Shown: in pieces, positions 10,300-21,104 of the stretch
Layout: each line of letters opens with the position of its first letter
Numbering within the stretch: the stretch's first letter is position 1
Assembly (NCBI GenBank): GCA_964016985.1
Contig: OZ024826.1
Location: 67,362,768 to 67,426,767, forward strand
Origin: Anodontia alba
Taxonomy: Eukaryota; Mollusca; Bivalvia; Lucinida; Lucinidae
Direction of reading: 5' to 3'
Length of the DNA: 64,000 bases
The notes under the pieces: generated by a model
The model's database searches: none
What the model was told of the DNA's origin: nothing
What the model saw: only the letters and a program-made list of their open reading frames with translations
Program-made: the position numbers and the translations under genes

Positions 10300-11110
10300 A
10301 GGTCCTTTGTAGAATATGAATTTGATTTGAAGAAATCTGAACCGTACCACGCTTCGACCGTACGAGAACAGAGAAAGACCATACCATAGTGTGCATCCTG
10401 ATTAATGAGTGCCTGCGCTTTATGCTTACTGAATAACTGGATAATGCATTACTTATAGACGTCAGAGTTCTTAATTAGGTTGTGGAAATGAGCAGGCTGA
10501 CCCGTCTTCGCTATTCGCGCATGTTTCTCATAGCATGACTCATTAATATTCGGCATCACATTGTGCGAATAATAATAATAATGATAATAATAATAATTGC
10601 GAATAGCAAATTGCATGAACCGAGATGAGCCTTTACTGTTCACAAAATCTATTAGGGTATTTTCTAACTTGCGGTATATATACAAGGAGAAAGAAGAACA
10701 AAAATATGAGCAGGCTGAGTGGGTCGGGTCTTGGGTTTCACATTGGTACAAAGATAGATTAAATGAGTTTTTTTTTTTTTTTTTGTTTTTTTTTTTTTTT
10801 AATTATCATTTTTCATTTTTATATGCTGTAATAAAAAAGAAAGAGCGACAATCACATGGGGTTCTTTCAGGAATATTTGATGGCCCTTTAAAGATCAGGC
10901 CGTACAGACTGCAGTCATCGTAGTTTTGTAGGTATTGCCTAGACAAATGCTGCTGTAATCTTGTATTTCTCTGTCTTCTCTTCCTTGCCAGCATTGTCTT
11001 TCTTTCTTTTTTCTTCGCATATCTTCATTGCCAATCTTCCCTCTGCATGCCAGTAGGTATCGCGACGTTCCATATCTATTGTGTTCTGTCAGACGTTAAT
11101 TCGACAAACT

Positions 11111-11123
11111 GAACGGCGCATTG
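11111..11123. repeat. LINE-T target-site duplication, left end of copy B
   Basis: GAACGGCGCATTG between the end of P1 and the (GTT)n that is the reverse complement of copy B's tail. Confidence 0.85.
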
Positions 11124-11152
11124 TTGTTGTTGTTGTTCAGTTTATATCTTCA

Positions 11153-11201
11153 GTACAGGGGGTCCCAGGGTACGAAACCATAACAGGCACAACCCCTGTA
11201 C
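11153..11201 (-). ncRNA. Tail-proximal hairpin of LINE-T copy B
   Basis: GTACAGGGG pairs perfectly with CCCCTGTAC across a loop of about 31 nt, ending some 15 nt from the (CAA)n tail. The loop and arms are the best conserved part of the element between diverged copies. LINE RTs often recognise 3'-terminal RNA structure, so this is a candidate recognition element (inference). Confidence 0.55.
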
Positions 11202-11419
11202 CTGCGTCCGTGCGTCGTCTTTCGTATGTCATTTTCTTCTTTGCGTCCGTCTTCCTTGCTTTTGTCGAGTCAGGAGGAGGAAATGGCGGTTAATCATGTG
11301 CGACTGTGCAAGGTCTGGGCAACTCTTTGTACTTGTTTTTGGCGTCGTGTCTTCGTGGCAACTTCCTTTGGACTAGCTCGCTTTGGAGGGCCTTTGAGAA
11401 TCCGGTTACTACGGGATGT

Positions 11420-11700
11420 ACGGGTGATTGAGTCTGGGGATTGTACACTTTTTATAGTGCAGGGTGGGCCTTACTTCAATTGAATGAGGATCGGATGATG
11501 CCGTAACATATATTCTTCCCGCCTTTTCCGCTTTGGAGGGCCTTTTAGAATCCGGTTACTACGGGATGTACGGGTGCCGCTGCCCCCGCGGGGGTAGCTT
11601 GGGCCTGTGTTTGATTGAGTCTGGGGATTGTACACTTTTTATAGTGCAGGGTGGACCTTACTTGAATGAGGATCGGATGACGCCGTAACATATATTCTTC
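11420..11700. repeat. Local duplication in copy B 3' region
   Basis: The segment around GTACACTTTTTATAGTGCAG with its flank CGCTTTGGAGGGCCTTT occurs twice here (about 11377-11520 and 11529-11700) but once in copies C and E. It is private to copy B. Confidence 0.6.
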
Positions 11701-13348
11701 CCGCCCTTTCCGGGAGGGGTATATTCTGGGTACACTCTACCTGGCTGAATATTGCCATTTACAGAGTGTTCCGCTTTAAGTTGTGAATTTTGAAATCCTC
11801 TATCTAATCTTTGCAGCTTTAATCACGGCCTCTCTAGGTCTGTTGCCTAAACTGGCCCGCTAATTTGGTTTGTAGTCTATGGGACTTGCGTTTTCTATGG
11901 GTGGCAGTAAGTTATGTTGCTGGGGGTTATGGACATGCTCGTTTTCTTTTCCAGTTGTTTGCAATTTTGATGACTCTTCTGAATTAGATATACGTTTGAT
12001 GTATATCTCCTTATTTGTCGATCAGGAGGGTGTGAGAAGTTTCTGGGGTGTTAGTTGTTAGTGCATCCTGTTGGTTTCTTCTTCACATTGTTGGTTGGTT
12101 GGCGTGACGCCAGGCCGCAGTATGTGTTTTTAGGTATTACACCATACTCCGTACCCGCGGTGCACTGCCTGTTAGTAGAAAAAAAAAAAAACTTTGGGCT
12201 GGGGTGGGGTGGAGGAAGGGTTTGTACAGTGGAGGCCACTGTATAAGTGGTAAATTTAAGAAGGATACTTATCAGTGAGAGGTTAAAGTGTTAAAGTGTT
12301 AAATGTTAGTATCCTGTGAGGCGTGGGGGTGCGGGGGAGCCGTGTTTGAATACGGCTGGTCCTTTGAGGGTAGGGGGAGGAGGCAGTAGTGCTTGAGCAT
12401 GTGTGTGTCTCCGGAGTGCTTGTGATTGTGATATCAGGGCTTTTATGACCCTGTTTTCGTTGCTCTTGTTAGTGAGAACCTTAGGTTACTGTTAGGTCAC
12501 GTTTCGTCGGCTGAGGAAGGGGAGGTAATTAGTGTTGTTATGAGTTACTGCAGCCGGTGAGCTATCTTATACCTAAGTTGGGAGGTGATATATTAGTAAT
12601 TCCTCTTCTTTTATCCTCATTTGATTCTTTGTCCAACGTTGTTCTTTGCAGCTGTGCCGAACATCAACAGTCACGCCAATGAAAGACCGTGTGTGGTCTT
12701 GCTCCGATAGACAAGGCAGAGACTCTATTTGGTATTAATTTTTGCGCCAACTTAATATTTTAGAAAGTAGATCTCTATGCTTTCTAACCAACAGTTTGCC
12801 CTAACAGATTGTTAGTCGATGCTTTCGACTCGTCCTAGGTGGCAGCTTGTTGCATGTAGGACGTTGATAGACAGCTTTTATATTGATGATTTTTATTTTT
12901 ATGTTTTTTATTTGGTTTTTGTATATAATAGTTTTTTTTGGTATTCGGCCGCTCCCCCATATACACCCGGTTTTTTGACCGTGTCCATATGGGAGTGAGG
13001 TCGAATTTTTTTTTTTATTATTATTATTATTATAACATACACTGTAAGACAAATACGGTACGGGACATTACATCTATTTACCTGTGTTGTTCTACGTATA
13101 CTGATACCTACTGATACCTACTTCGGACACTGGACGAAACACCACAGAAGCTGAAAACATTTATACGAACAAACATATATGGACTTTTTGGAGAAGTATG
13201 GTACTGGTTGGAACTTTTCTGCGAGTTTGGGGGAGCGGGGGGTGGGCTGGGGGTGTGGGGGGGCTGGGGTGTTGGGGGCGGTTTAGTGGAAATCGGTCCC
13301 TGAACATGTTTATAGTTTGATCTTTGATCATGTTTCCTTTTCTGCCCA

Positions 13349-13566
13349 GTATCCTGTGAGGCGTGGGGGTGCGGGGGAGCCGTGTTTGAATACGGCTGGT
13401 CCTTTGATGGTGAGGGAGGAGGCAGTAGTGCTTGAGCATGTGTGTGTCTCCGGAGTGCTTGTGATTGTGATATCAGGGCTTTGATGACCCTGTTTTCGTT
13501 GCTCTTGTTAGTGAGGACCTTAGGTTACTGTTAGTTCACGTTTTGTCGGCTGAGGAAGGGGAGGTA
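13349..13566. repeat. Internal duplication in copy B 3' region
   Basis: Near-identical to 12310-12527 (starting TATCCTGTGAGGCGTGGGGG) and inserted between two copies of the G-rich segment. The rearranged order suggests template switching during reverse transcription or slippage at the G-rich tracts. Confidence 0.6.
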
Positions 13567-14536
13567 TTGGTTGGAACTTTTCTGCGAGTTTGGGGGAGCG
13601 GGGGTGTGTGTGGGGGGGGGGGGGCTGAAAACATTTATACGAACAAACATATATGGACTTTTTGGAGAAGTATGGTACTGGTTGGAACTTTTCTGCGAGT
13701 TTGGGGGAGCGGGGATGTGGGGGGGGGGGGGCTGGGGGTGTGGGGGGGGCGATTTAGAGGAAATCGGTCCCAGAACATGTTTATAGTTTGATCTTTGATC
13801 ATGTTTCCTTTTCTGCCCAGCCTCGAGTGCTTGCATCAATTTGCTGTTCGCTATACTGAATGACCTGTTTGTTTTTATGCTTTCTTTAGCGGACTCGTCT
13901 TGTAGGTCAATTCCAGTGTTTACATATTTTTGCACCAGATAAGTGGTGGTTATTGGGAGACACTTAACTGATCCAGGGCTTTTTGCTGTATGCAGAAAAG
14001 GGCTGTATAGACCTTAATTTGGCCGAGATTCCTCGGGTTTTCATTTGTTTCTGTCTTTAGTGTTCTACTTTCTACTTGAGAGAAAAAAAAATTCTTGCCT
14101 ATGTTACTACGTCTACATTCTACATTCTACATTAATTATTTTTGTAACTTATTTGTGATCTCTTCTTCTTCATATTCCAGGTCTTCATCTTCGGACCGGA
14201 TTTTTGCGTTATTGTCCGATTTTATATGTACTACTGTACTACTACTCTACTACTTTTAAAACCAGAAAGGATAGAATTGTAATAACCATCGAAGGTGTTT
14301 GGGTTTTTGTTTTTCTATCTGACAATTCTGAGGCGGGGTGGGGTGATTGGGGGTTATTACATGTTGTTTTGATATTTATATGGATTTGGTAAAGTTTAGC
14401 TTTTTGAGGGTTGGGCAGTGTTTCGGAATTTTCTAGCTCTGCCCTTTTTATCACTCCTGTGTTTGTTTTTTGTTATTGAGTTGTTTCCCTTGTTCTTCAG
14501 GATCATTTTTAGCCCTTTTTGCTTATTCGTTTGTAG

Positions 14537-14580
14537 CACTTGACCGAAAGGTCGAAATTTCGAAAGCGAAATGTCAAGTG
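14537..14580 (-). ncRNA. CACTTGAC stem element, copy B
   Basis: Same folded element as in copy A, with the internal ATTTCGAAAGCGAAAT stretch intact. Role unknown. Confidence 0.4.
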
Positions 14581-14849
14581 CGCCATGAAATTTGAATAAT
14601 TTGTTTGTTTTGCTATAATTTTCCGGGGTGTCGTCCTGGTTAAATTTTTACCCCTCCTTTTTGATGTGTTGTCATTTGGGAGAAGGATTTCCTTCTCCCC
14701 AATGGCAGCTTTTCGCTGTTGCGGAGAGATGTAGGATTCTCGTTTCCTTCTTTCGGAGTGATCGTCTGGGCAGAGCGAGTTGTTCCGGGGCGGTGGGGGG
14801 TGGAGGGGTTGGGGGGGTGGCGTCCGGGTGGCGTCCGGGTATTTTGTTC

Positions 14850-15289
14850 GCCCAATCAGCGGTATAAAGACACCAGATCGTGGGTATCTTTTCAGCATGC
14901 ACTTGGGCTTACTAGTACCCGCACGCCCGGCACTAGTCCCTTTCTTTGTTTATTACCGCGGTACCTGTACTTTTTTTTTTCTTCCCTTATGTTTGCCTTG
15001 GCGACGGAGCACTTCGCCCGCCCAGTCAGCGTTATAAGGATACCAGTGCGTGGGTATCCTTTCAGCATGCACTTGGGCTTACTTGTACTTGTTCGCCTGT
15101 TACTAGAGGGGTTAAATTAGTATTTACGTGAGGTGGGGTGGGGCTGATTTTTCCTATTAAATCTAAGTTTGGGGGATCTAATAGCTCGGACGTTTTATAC
15201 TGTTTGTTTTGGCGACCGGGTATTTAGTTCGCCCTACCAGCGTTATTAAGATACCAGAGCATGGGTATCTTTTCAGCATGCACTTGGGT
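14850..15289 (-). ncRNA. Three-fold 59-nt structured RNA motif, copy B
   Basis: Units at 14850-14908, 15020-15078 and 15231-15289. Unit 1 has an A-T closing pair and a U-G wobble in the inner stem and a six-pair outer stem (GCCCAA/TTGGGC on the sense strand). Unit 2 has a G-C closing pair. Unit 3 has an A-T closing pair but a weakened outer stem. The first unit lies about 150 nt after the ORF2 stop. Confidence 0.55.
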
Positions 15290-15436
15290 TTACTAGTACC
15301 CGGCCCCCGGGGTCAAGGTACTATTTATATGGGGGTTGGGGTATTTAGTGTCTTTAGAGTTCGTCATAGCCGGGAATACTTTCTTTTAATATGGGCACTC
15401 GGGCAGGGTACTTAGACCTGTTCCCATAGGTTCAAC

Positions 15437-18400
15437 TTAAATTACTGTTTCGTATCCTGTTTCTATTATGTAATGAAACAGGATTTCCCTTATCTCTTGT
15501 TCACGCGTGTTAAGGAGCAATCTTACATCGACATTTTTTGGGTCCCTGTAGTCATTGTTGTCGTAATGCTCAGCGAGCGAATTGAGCATTAGTTGCCTGG
15601 CTGTTGTGTGCCTCGTGCAATATAGCAGAAAATGATCGGTATATTCAATTTCTTTGCAGTGTGGGCAAATGGGATCCGCTTCCCCGTGTTTTTGATTATT
15701 TCCCCTTAATCCATTATCCCCCATTCTTAGTCTGGTGAATATTCTGTCTAGGCGTCTGTTGTCACTATATTGCGTTAATGTGTTGGGCAGGGTTGGGTCA
15801 ATTTCGTGTCTGAATCCATGGTGATCCTTCCACTCGTTGGCCCATTCCTGCCTTATTTTTGCCTTTATGATAGGGTAAATTTCTTGGTGCGTGGTTAACA
15901 GATCCACAATTTTGTCCGTATTTAGGGCACTTTTAGCTGCGGCGTCTGCCATTTCATTTTCCTCTATACTACAGTGCGATGGGACCCAATCAATGTCGAC
16001 TTTTATCCCTCTTTTTAGTACGCAGTGTATTAGGTACAGGACATGATCTAATACGTCTTGACGCGTGCGACTTTTTCCGGAATGTATGCTTTGTATTGCG
16101 CTCAGTGAGTCTGACAGGGTAGCCATTTTGAAGTCTAATTTATTATCTAAAATCCACTGTAGCGCTTTCTGAATTGCTATTTTCTGCTGTATATACTGTT
16201 AAATTTTCGTTTAATTTGTATTTCTTAGTGACGTTAAGAGAGGGTATGACAAATGCGCACCCTGATTTTTGTTTTTCCGAATGTTTACTACCGTCTGTAA
16301 AATATTTTAAATAGTTCCAGTATTTGTTTTTTAGGTATTTTTCGGTAATTCGTTTACTTTCTATGTTTTAAGGTTTTTTTCTTATCGATTTGTTTTGATA
16401 ATTCGAATTTTGGCGTAATACTGGATATGTTGTGTTTTTTCCTATATTTTATCGGCTGTATTTTTATTTTTTCAAGATCGTGTTTTTTAATCAGGTCCTG
16501 TACCAATATATTGTAGGGGGCCTTATTTTTTTTTTAGTCTTTTCCTTAAAGTATCATACATTACATGGGGTTGCGTTATGCTATTTATCAGGAGATTTTC
16601 ACCATGGCAACTGGATCGGGTCCAGTATTTTAATTGCATTTCCTCCCTTCGTTTTTGTAGCGGCATGATATTGCATTCCACTTCTAGACTGAAGTTTTGC
16701 GTCCCTTTGTAAGCTCCCGTATCGATTCGGAGGGCTGTTGCTTGTATTGTGTCAAGTTTTCTTAGTAGCCAATTTGAGGCACAGTTGTATGCTTGACATC
16801 CATAATCTATTTTGCTCCTTATTAAAGATTTATAGAGTTGGATTAGGGTTTTTTTTATCAGCGCCATAATGTGTCCCTGAGACCAGCCTCATTAGATTGA
16901 GGTCTTTTTGGCAATTTCCCACCAGATTTTTAATGTGTTTAGACCACGTTAGACGGTGATCGAAAATCATTCCCAAAAATTTGGCGTCTGCTGAAAATTC
17001 TAGTTTTTTTTATCTCCCAGTTGAAGTTTTGGGACCAGTTGGACGGTTGAAAATCTCATGTTAAATATTACGCATTTCGTTCTGTCCGCTGATATTTTGA
17101 AGCCCCATTCCTTACACCAATTGTGGATTATGTTTAGAGCTTGTTGGAGGATTTTGATCGCGGTTTTAGGTTTATTCGCGCATTTCCATATTGCTCCATC
17201 ATCCGCAAATTGTGTAAAATCAATTGGTAAAGACTCAAGTGCCTCGTATAGAGTGTTTATGATTAAGTTGAACAGGATGGGGGACAGCACTGCACCCTGT
17301 GGAGATCCATTAAGACAGTCTCTTAGGTCGGACAGGACGGTACCTAATTTCACTTGGATTTTACGGCCCGTTAAGAAATCCTGGATCCAGAGCAGCATGT
17401 TTCCTTCTATGCCGAACTGGACTAATTTTTGTAGGACACCTTTACTCCACATGAGATCGAAGGCTTTTTCTAGGTCTAAAAATACCGCGCAGCAAGATCT
17501 TTTGTGTAGTCGGGCTGTATTGATGGCCGACGTTAGCCGCAAGATCTGGTCTATTGTGGACCTGTTTTTTCTAAATCCTGACTGCGTTTTCCCCAGTAGT
17601 TGTTTTTCTTCTATAAATGTTATGAGCCTGGGGGCGATCATTGCCTCCATTACTTTGCATATGGCCGATGTGAGTGAAATCGGCCTATACGATTGTGGGG
17701 TTTGCGGGTCTTTATCGGGCTTGAGTAGTGGAATAATTGTGCTTTCTTTCCACTGGCTGGGCAGGGTGTGTTCTTTCCAGGATTTGTTAATTAATTTTAA
17801 GAGGTGTGCGTGCCATTTTCTGTGAGGTTTTTGAGCATGTCGTAATGGATCGTGTCTGCGCCTGGGGCAGTGCTTCTTTTTTTTGTCAAGTGCTGTTTTC
17901 AGTTCATGTAATGTGAATGGTGCATTGAAGGTTCTATGTTCAGCGGAGTTTGACTTACTTTTGATCATTCCGTCAATCAGGGGTTCCTGCGTATTTTTAT
18001 GCTGCCGAAATTCCGGGTCCAGAGACTCGTCACTAGAGACGCTTTGGTAGTATTGAGTTAGCACTTCCGCTTTCTCTTGATTGGTGTGGTACCTAGCGTC
18101 GTACAATTTTAATGTCTCCACGGGCCTGAATGGTTTTCCTTTGATTAATTTGGATATGTAATTTTCCCAATTTTCTTTTCTAGCTGAATTTAATGTAAAT
18201 TTTGATTTTTCCCTGGCTTCTCTAAACTGTTTTAGATAAAAGTCTGTTTTGAATTTTTTGTACTAATAATATGCCTTATTTTTCTGCTTGACTGCCTCAG
18301 TGCAAGCATCATTCCACCAGGGTAAAGTATTTTTCGTTGTGTAATTTGGATTTGTTTTTGGTATGGAGACATCGCATCCGGCCAAAACTTCAAAAGTGAA

Positions 18401-19237
18401 TAGAGCATTGCTATCCTCCATGGTCATATCATCATAGTATATATCCATGGAGTCTGTAACGAGCCTAAATTTTTCCCAGTCTGCTTTTTGTAGTTTCCAA
18501 CGCGGCAGTGTGTCCTGACAGACGTAATGAGTTTTTATCCCTATTTTTGTGACAGTTGGGAAGTGGTCGCTTCCCAGTGTGTCACTGTGCACTTCCCATT
18601 CACATTTAGTACTGATTGGAGCCGAGACTAGTGACAGGTCTATCGCACTTAGAGTGCCTTTTTCTGCGTTTAGTCTGGTCCCCTGCCCCGTGTTTAAAAC
18701 TACCAAATTTGTTTCATTTAGGAAGGAGGTTAGGTTTTTTCCGTTTGGATCCTTACAGCGATAGTCTGGTTCCCACAGTGTGTGTCTTGTGTTGAAGTCC
18801 CCTACAATAATTACGTTTTTTCCTACTTGGTTCAGAATTTCGAAATAGTCTTCTTTTTTTATTTGTTTTTTGCCAGCTGTATAATAGTTAACTATGTCTA
18901 AATTTTGTTTCCCAAATAATATGGTTATTTTTATTTCTATATTATTGTTTGGGTGGTTATAATTTATTTCGTCTGCGTCAATTCCAATTTTTACAAAAGT
19001 GGCTACTCCTCCGCCCTGTTGACCCTTTTCTCTTCTGAATGAAAAAGGAGGTTTGTAGCCTGGTAGTTTTAGTAATTTTTGACCTTCGCTATTCCAAGTT
19101 TCTTGAATGCAGACGACTTCTGGCAATGTTTCGAAGCTATTAAGATAATTTGTTAATTGTGCGTGTTTGAAGCTGTTTTCAGCACAAGACAGACTGCGGG
19201 CGTTCCAGGAAACTACTTTTATGTTCTTAATTTCCGT
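15437..19237 (-). pseudogene. LINE-T ORF2 (endonuclease-RT-RNase H), copy B, degenerate
   Basis: Endonuclease (19237-18263): VSWNARS, CIQETW, VGDFNTRH and GSDHFPT are all visible. RT (18121-17000): SYRPISLTSAICKVMEA, GFRKNRSTIDQ, VFLDLEKAFDLMW, GSPQGAVLSPILF and the catalytic FADDGAIWK. RNase H C-half and Cys/His motif (16126-15437). Damage: start codon ATG changed to ACG at 19235-19237; AAG to TAG stop near 18262; a roughly 45-bp deletion after 18121 relative to copies C and E; two compensating frameshifts giving a short out-of-frame stretch at about 17818-17885; a 2-bp deletion near 16182; stops near 16365; further shifts at 16855-16870 and about 17010. Confidence 0.88.
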
Positions 19238-19484
19238 TTAGGCCCGCTTAAGATATGTTAGTAGACTTAATATTTGGGGGATTGTCTCCCCGCAGTCTTG
19301 GGAGTACTGTGTTTTTTTAACATACGTGGGGACGACCAGTCCGTGCCGTAACCTTCTACATTTTTGTGAAATAATTCCTTAACTTTGATTGTTTGGTGTT
19401 CTTGACTTTGTCGACTACGTCGGTTGTTTTGGAACATCGCTATCTTTCGATTTGTCCTTGGGGTGGGGATGGGCGCTGAAATAA

Positions 19485-20361
19485 TTATGGTTGTAGGGTC
19501 GATCTCGGCCGCCGGTTGAATGGCGTCCGATCTAGTTTCGTTCTGTTTTTTGTGGTTTCCTGGAAGTTTCGGTTCTCACTTGTTATTGCCTCAAGGACTG
19601 CTTTGGAGGCTGGGTCTTCTTGGGTAGGGTTAGGTTCGTCTGTTTCCATGTTTTCTATCTGGGTATGGGGTGGGGTGGGGGTGGGTGTCTCTGTATCACC
19701 CTGTGGAAGGTATTTTGCTATCATGGTCGGGTCTATGGAGAGTATCTTATCCGTGGCTAATGCTGTTAGCACTTGTTTGACTACATTTATTGTTAGTTTC
19801 TTGGCCTCCGACAACGTAATTGTCGGTTCAGCCAGGGGTGGGGTGGGGGTGCACATTGTAGGTTTGGGGAGGAGTGGCTGAGAGGTGGCTTCTCTTTGAT
19901 CTTTTAGCCTGGTCCATTCGTCTTGGATTTGTGCATTCTCCAGACTAATTTTTACCTGATACTGTTTATACGCAGAACAGCCTGCGTATGCAGCTCCATG
20001 GGAGGTGAGCCCGCAGTTTACACATTTGCGGTTTTTGCGGTTTCTGCACTGCGCATGCGTATGAGGTCCTGCGCAGTGCGGGCATTTTAGTGTCTTGCTT
20101 CGGCACTTTTTTGAAGTGTGTCCGAAGACCTGGCATTTATTGCATCGAATAACGTGTTTGAGGGAAGGCTCTAGGTTATAGACATAGCCGACGCCGTTTT
20201 GTTCCACTAACGTTGTTGTGGGGGTGGCCTTATCATAAACGAGTTTTACCTGGGTGGTTGGTTTCCTTTTCTTGTCGTTTATCCGAGAAGTCCCTAGTAT
20301 TTGATTTTTCTTGAAGTCAAAGATTTTTTTGAGGGAATCTATGGGTGAATTTAGTCCTAAT
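19485..20361 (-). pseudogene. LINE-T ORF1 C-terminal fragment (three zinc knuckles), copy B
   Basis: Open from the 5' truncation to the stop. After a basic N-terminal stretch come three knuckles: CNKCQVFGHTSKKC (CX2CX4HX4C), CPHCAGPHTHAQC (CX2CX3HX4C) and CVNCGLTSHGAAYAGC (CX2CX4HX6C). They are followed by a Thr/Pro-rich C-terminal tail. This is the nucleic-acid chaperone-type gag protein of I/Jockey-like LINEs. The apparent initiator Met at 20370-20372 is read from the target-site duplication, not from the element, so the ORF is a truncated remnant that is open by chance. Confidence 0.82.
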
Positions 20362-20374
20362 GAACGGCGCATTG
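20362..20374. repeat. LINE-T target-site duplication, right end of copy B
   Basis: GAACGGCGCATTG, followed directly by GCTTGCGTTCCAG of P2. Confidence 0.88.
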
Positions 20375-20981
20375 GCTTGCGTTCCAGTATTTATAACGTG
20401 AACGCGGACGTGAATGAAAACATGCATTGTCGACGGTACAATGGCGTCATGTGAACCGACGCTAGCTGTGTTTCTTGTAAGTTTGTTTATCGGTGGCCAA
20501 CTTACATAATATGTTATAGCAATATGGTTCCATTTTAATTTGTTTCTACATGTTGACGGAAATCATACGCAGAATTTCTTTCTTTGTCTTATACTCCCCT
20601 TTTTTAGATTAACAGATTGTTCATTTGCTTATAATATTAATCGAAGTAAATAAATGAAAAATAGAAAACGTGCTATCATTGGGAAGGTTGCTAAATTTTA
20701 TTTCAAATCAAAATCATACACTAATGAATAAGGTGATGAAGCTCCAGTGCGTTTTGCTTTGAGTATGACACAAATAAATGGAAAACAAGTATATATATAT
20801 GTGACATGAACATTTATGCCTTTGATTTTACATTAATAACGTTAGTATTCCTAGACCAATCTCAGTCAGCACATCTGATGAGTCAGGCCAGTGCCAGTGC
20901 TGTTCAAAAATATCGAATCCAAAAGACTCAGTTTTGCTATCAAATGCAAAAGACTCTGTTTTTCAGAGTGACGCTGAAATG

Positions 20982-21026
20982 ATTGGTTAAAATTCACGAT
21001 GTCACAGTAACGTTGCCCCAGGTAAC
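20982..21026 (+). promoter_or_regulatory. CCAAT / X-box-like cluster, P2 first copy
   Basis: ATTGG (20982-20986) and a perfect palindromic GTTGCCCCAGGTAAC (21012-21026). The CRE-like core is altered to GATGTCA here. Confidence 0.35.
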
Positions 21027-21062
21027 GTAATGTTTTGTCGACGTCCACTTGTGAAATCTCTG

Positions 21063-21065
<3 letters not shown>

Positions 21066-21099
<34 letters not shown>
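21066..21099. repeat. (CT)n microsatellite, P2
   Basis: Expanded relative to the P1 equivalent at 7271. Confidence 0.8.

Positions 21100-21104
<5 letters not shown>

Larger units (their letters stand above)
6573..11110. repeat. P block, copy 1 (non-coding unit between LINE-T insertions)
   Basis: A 4.5-kb unit that recurs near-identically at 20362-25113 and 45758-50463, always bounded by GAACGGCGCATT(G) and always flanked by LINE-T. It contains no credible long ORF. Contents in order: a TATTTATAA box at 6599-6607, a 213-bp internal direct repeat (7060-7273 and 9572-9785) carrying CCAAT/CRE/X-box-like motifs, ATGC-rich alternating sequence (7616-7742), a 17-bp palindrome (7890-7928), several degenerate GATCAGGGTCTACACTG-type repeats typical of MITE or SINE debris, and a (TTA)n array. 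P1 lacks about 155 bp near 8455 present in P2 and P3 (22251-22410). It may be a tandemly repeated host sequence that serves as the LINE-T target; its function is unknown. Confidence 0.75.
11124..15436 (-). other. LINE-T copy B 3' region (4.3 kb)
   Basis: From the ORF2 stop to the tail there is no coding sequence shared between copies. Recognisable parts: three 59-nt structured motifs (14850-15289), the CACTTGAC folded element (14537-14580), a T-rich tract, three G-rich plus-strand tracts (about 13222-13275, 13597-13623, 13702-13751), a small AGCCGT/ACGGCT hairpin in the duplicated segment, and a terminal hairpin (11153-11201) beside the tail. A 3' region of this size is far longer than usual for LINEs. 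Confidence 0.7.
11111..20361 (-). mobile_element. LINE-T copy B, 5'-truncated within ORF1
   Basis: Minus-strand insertion bounded by GAACGGCGCATTG at 11111 and 20362. Its 3' end has a (CAA)5 tail next to the left duplication. From the 5' side it contains a zinc-knuckle ORF1 fragment (19485-20361), all of ORF2 in broken form (15437-19237) and a 4.3-kb 3' region. The 3' region carries an internal duplication (12310-12527 again at 13349-13566) and extra copies of a G-rich segment, not seen in copies A, C or E. Sequence is very close to the other copies by eye, so insertion is recent. Confidence 0.88.

Noticed and set aside
6573..11110. P block as a transposon with terminal inverted repeats
   Set aside because: The first and last 30 bases are not complementary, and its ends coincide with LINE-T targets rather than with its own duplications.
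13543..13791. Gly/Val-rich ORFs over the G tracts and Pro-rich ORFs on the opposite strand
   Set aside because: Low-complexity translations of G-rich sequence that change between copies.
17058..17825. A 255-codon plus-strand ORF, also open at 61776-62543 and partly at 30404-31021
   Set aside because: It lies exactly antisense to the LINE-T reverse transcriptase. Its openness follows from the codon composition of the RT strand, and it has no recognisable domain.
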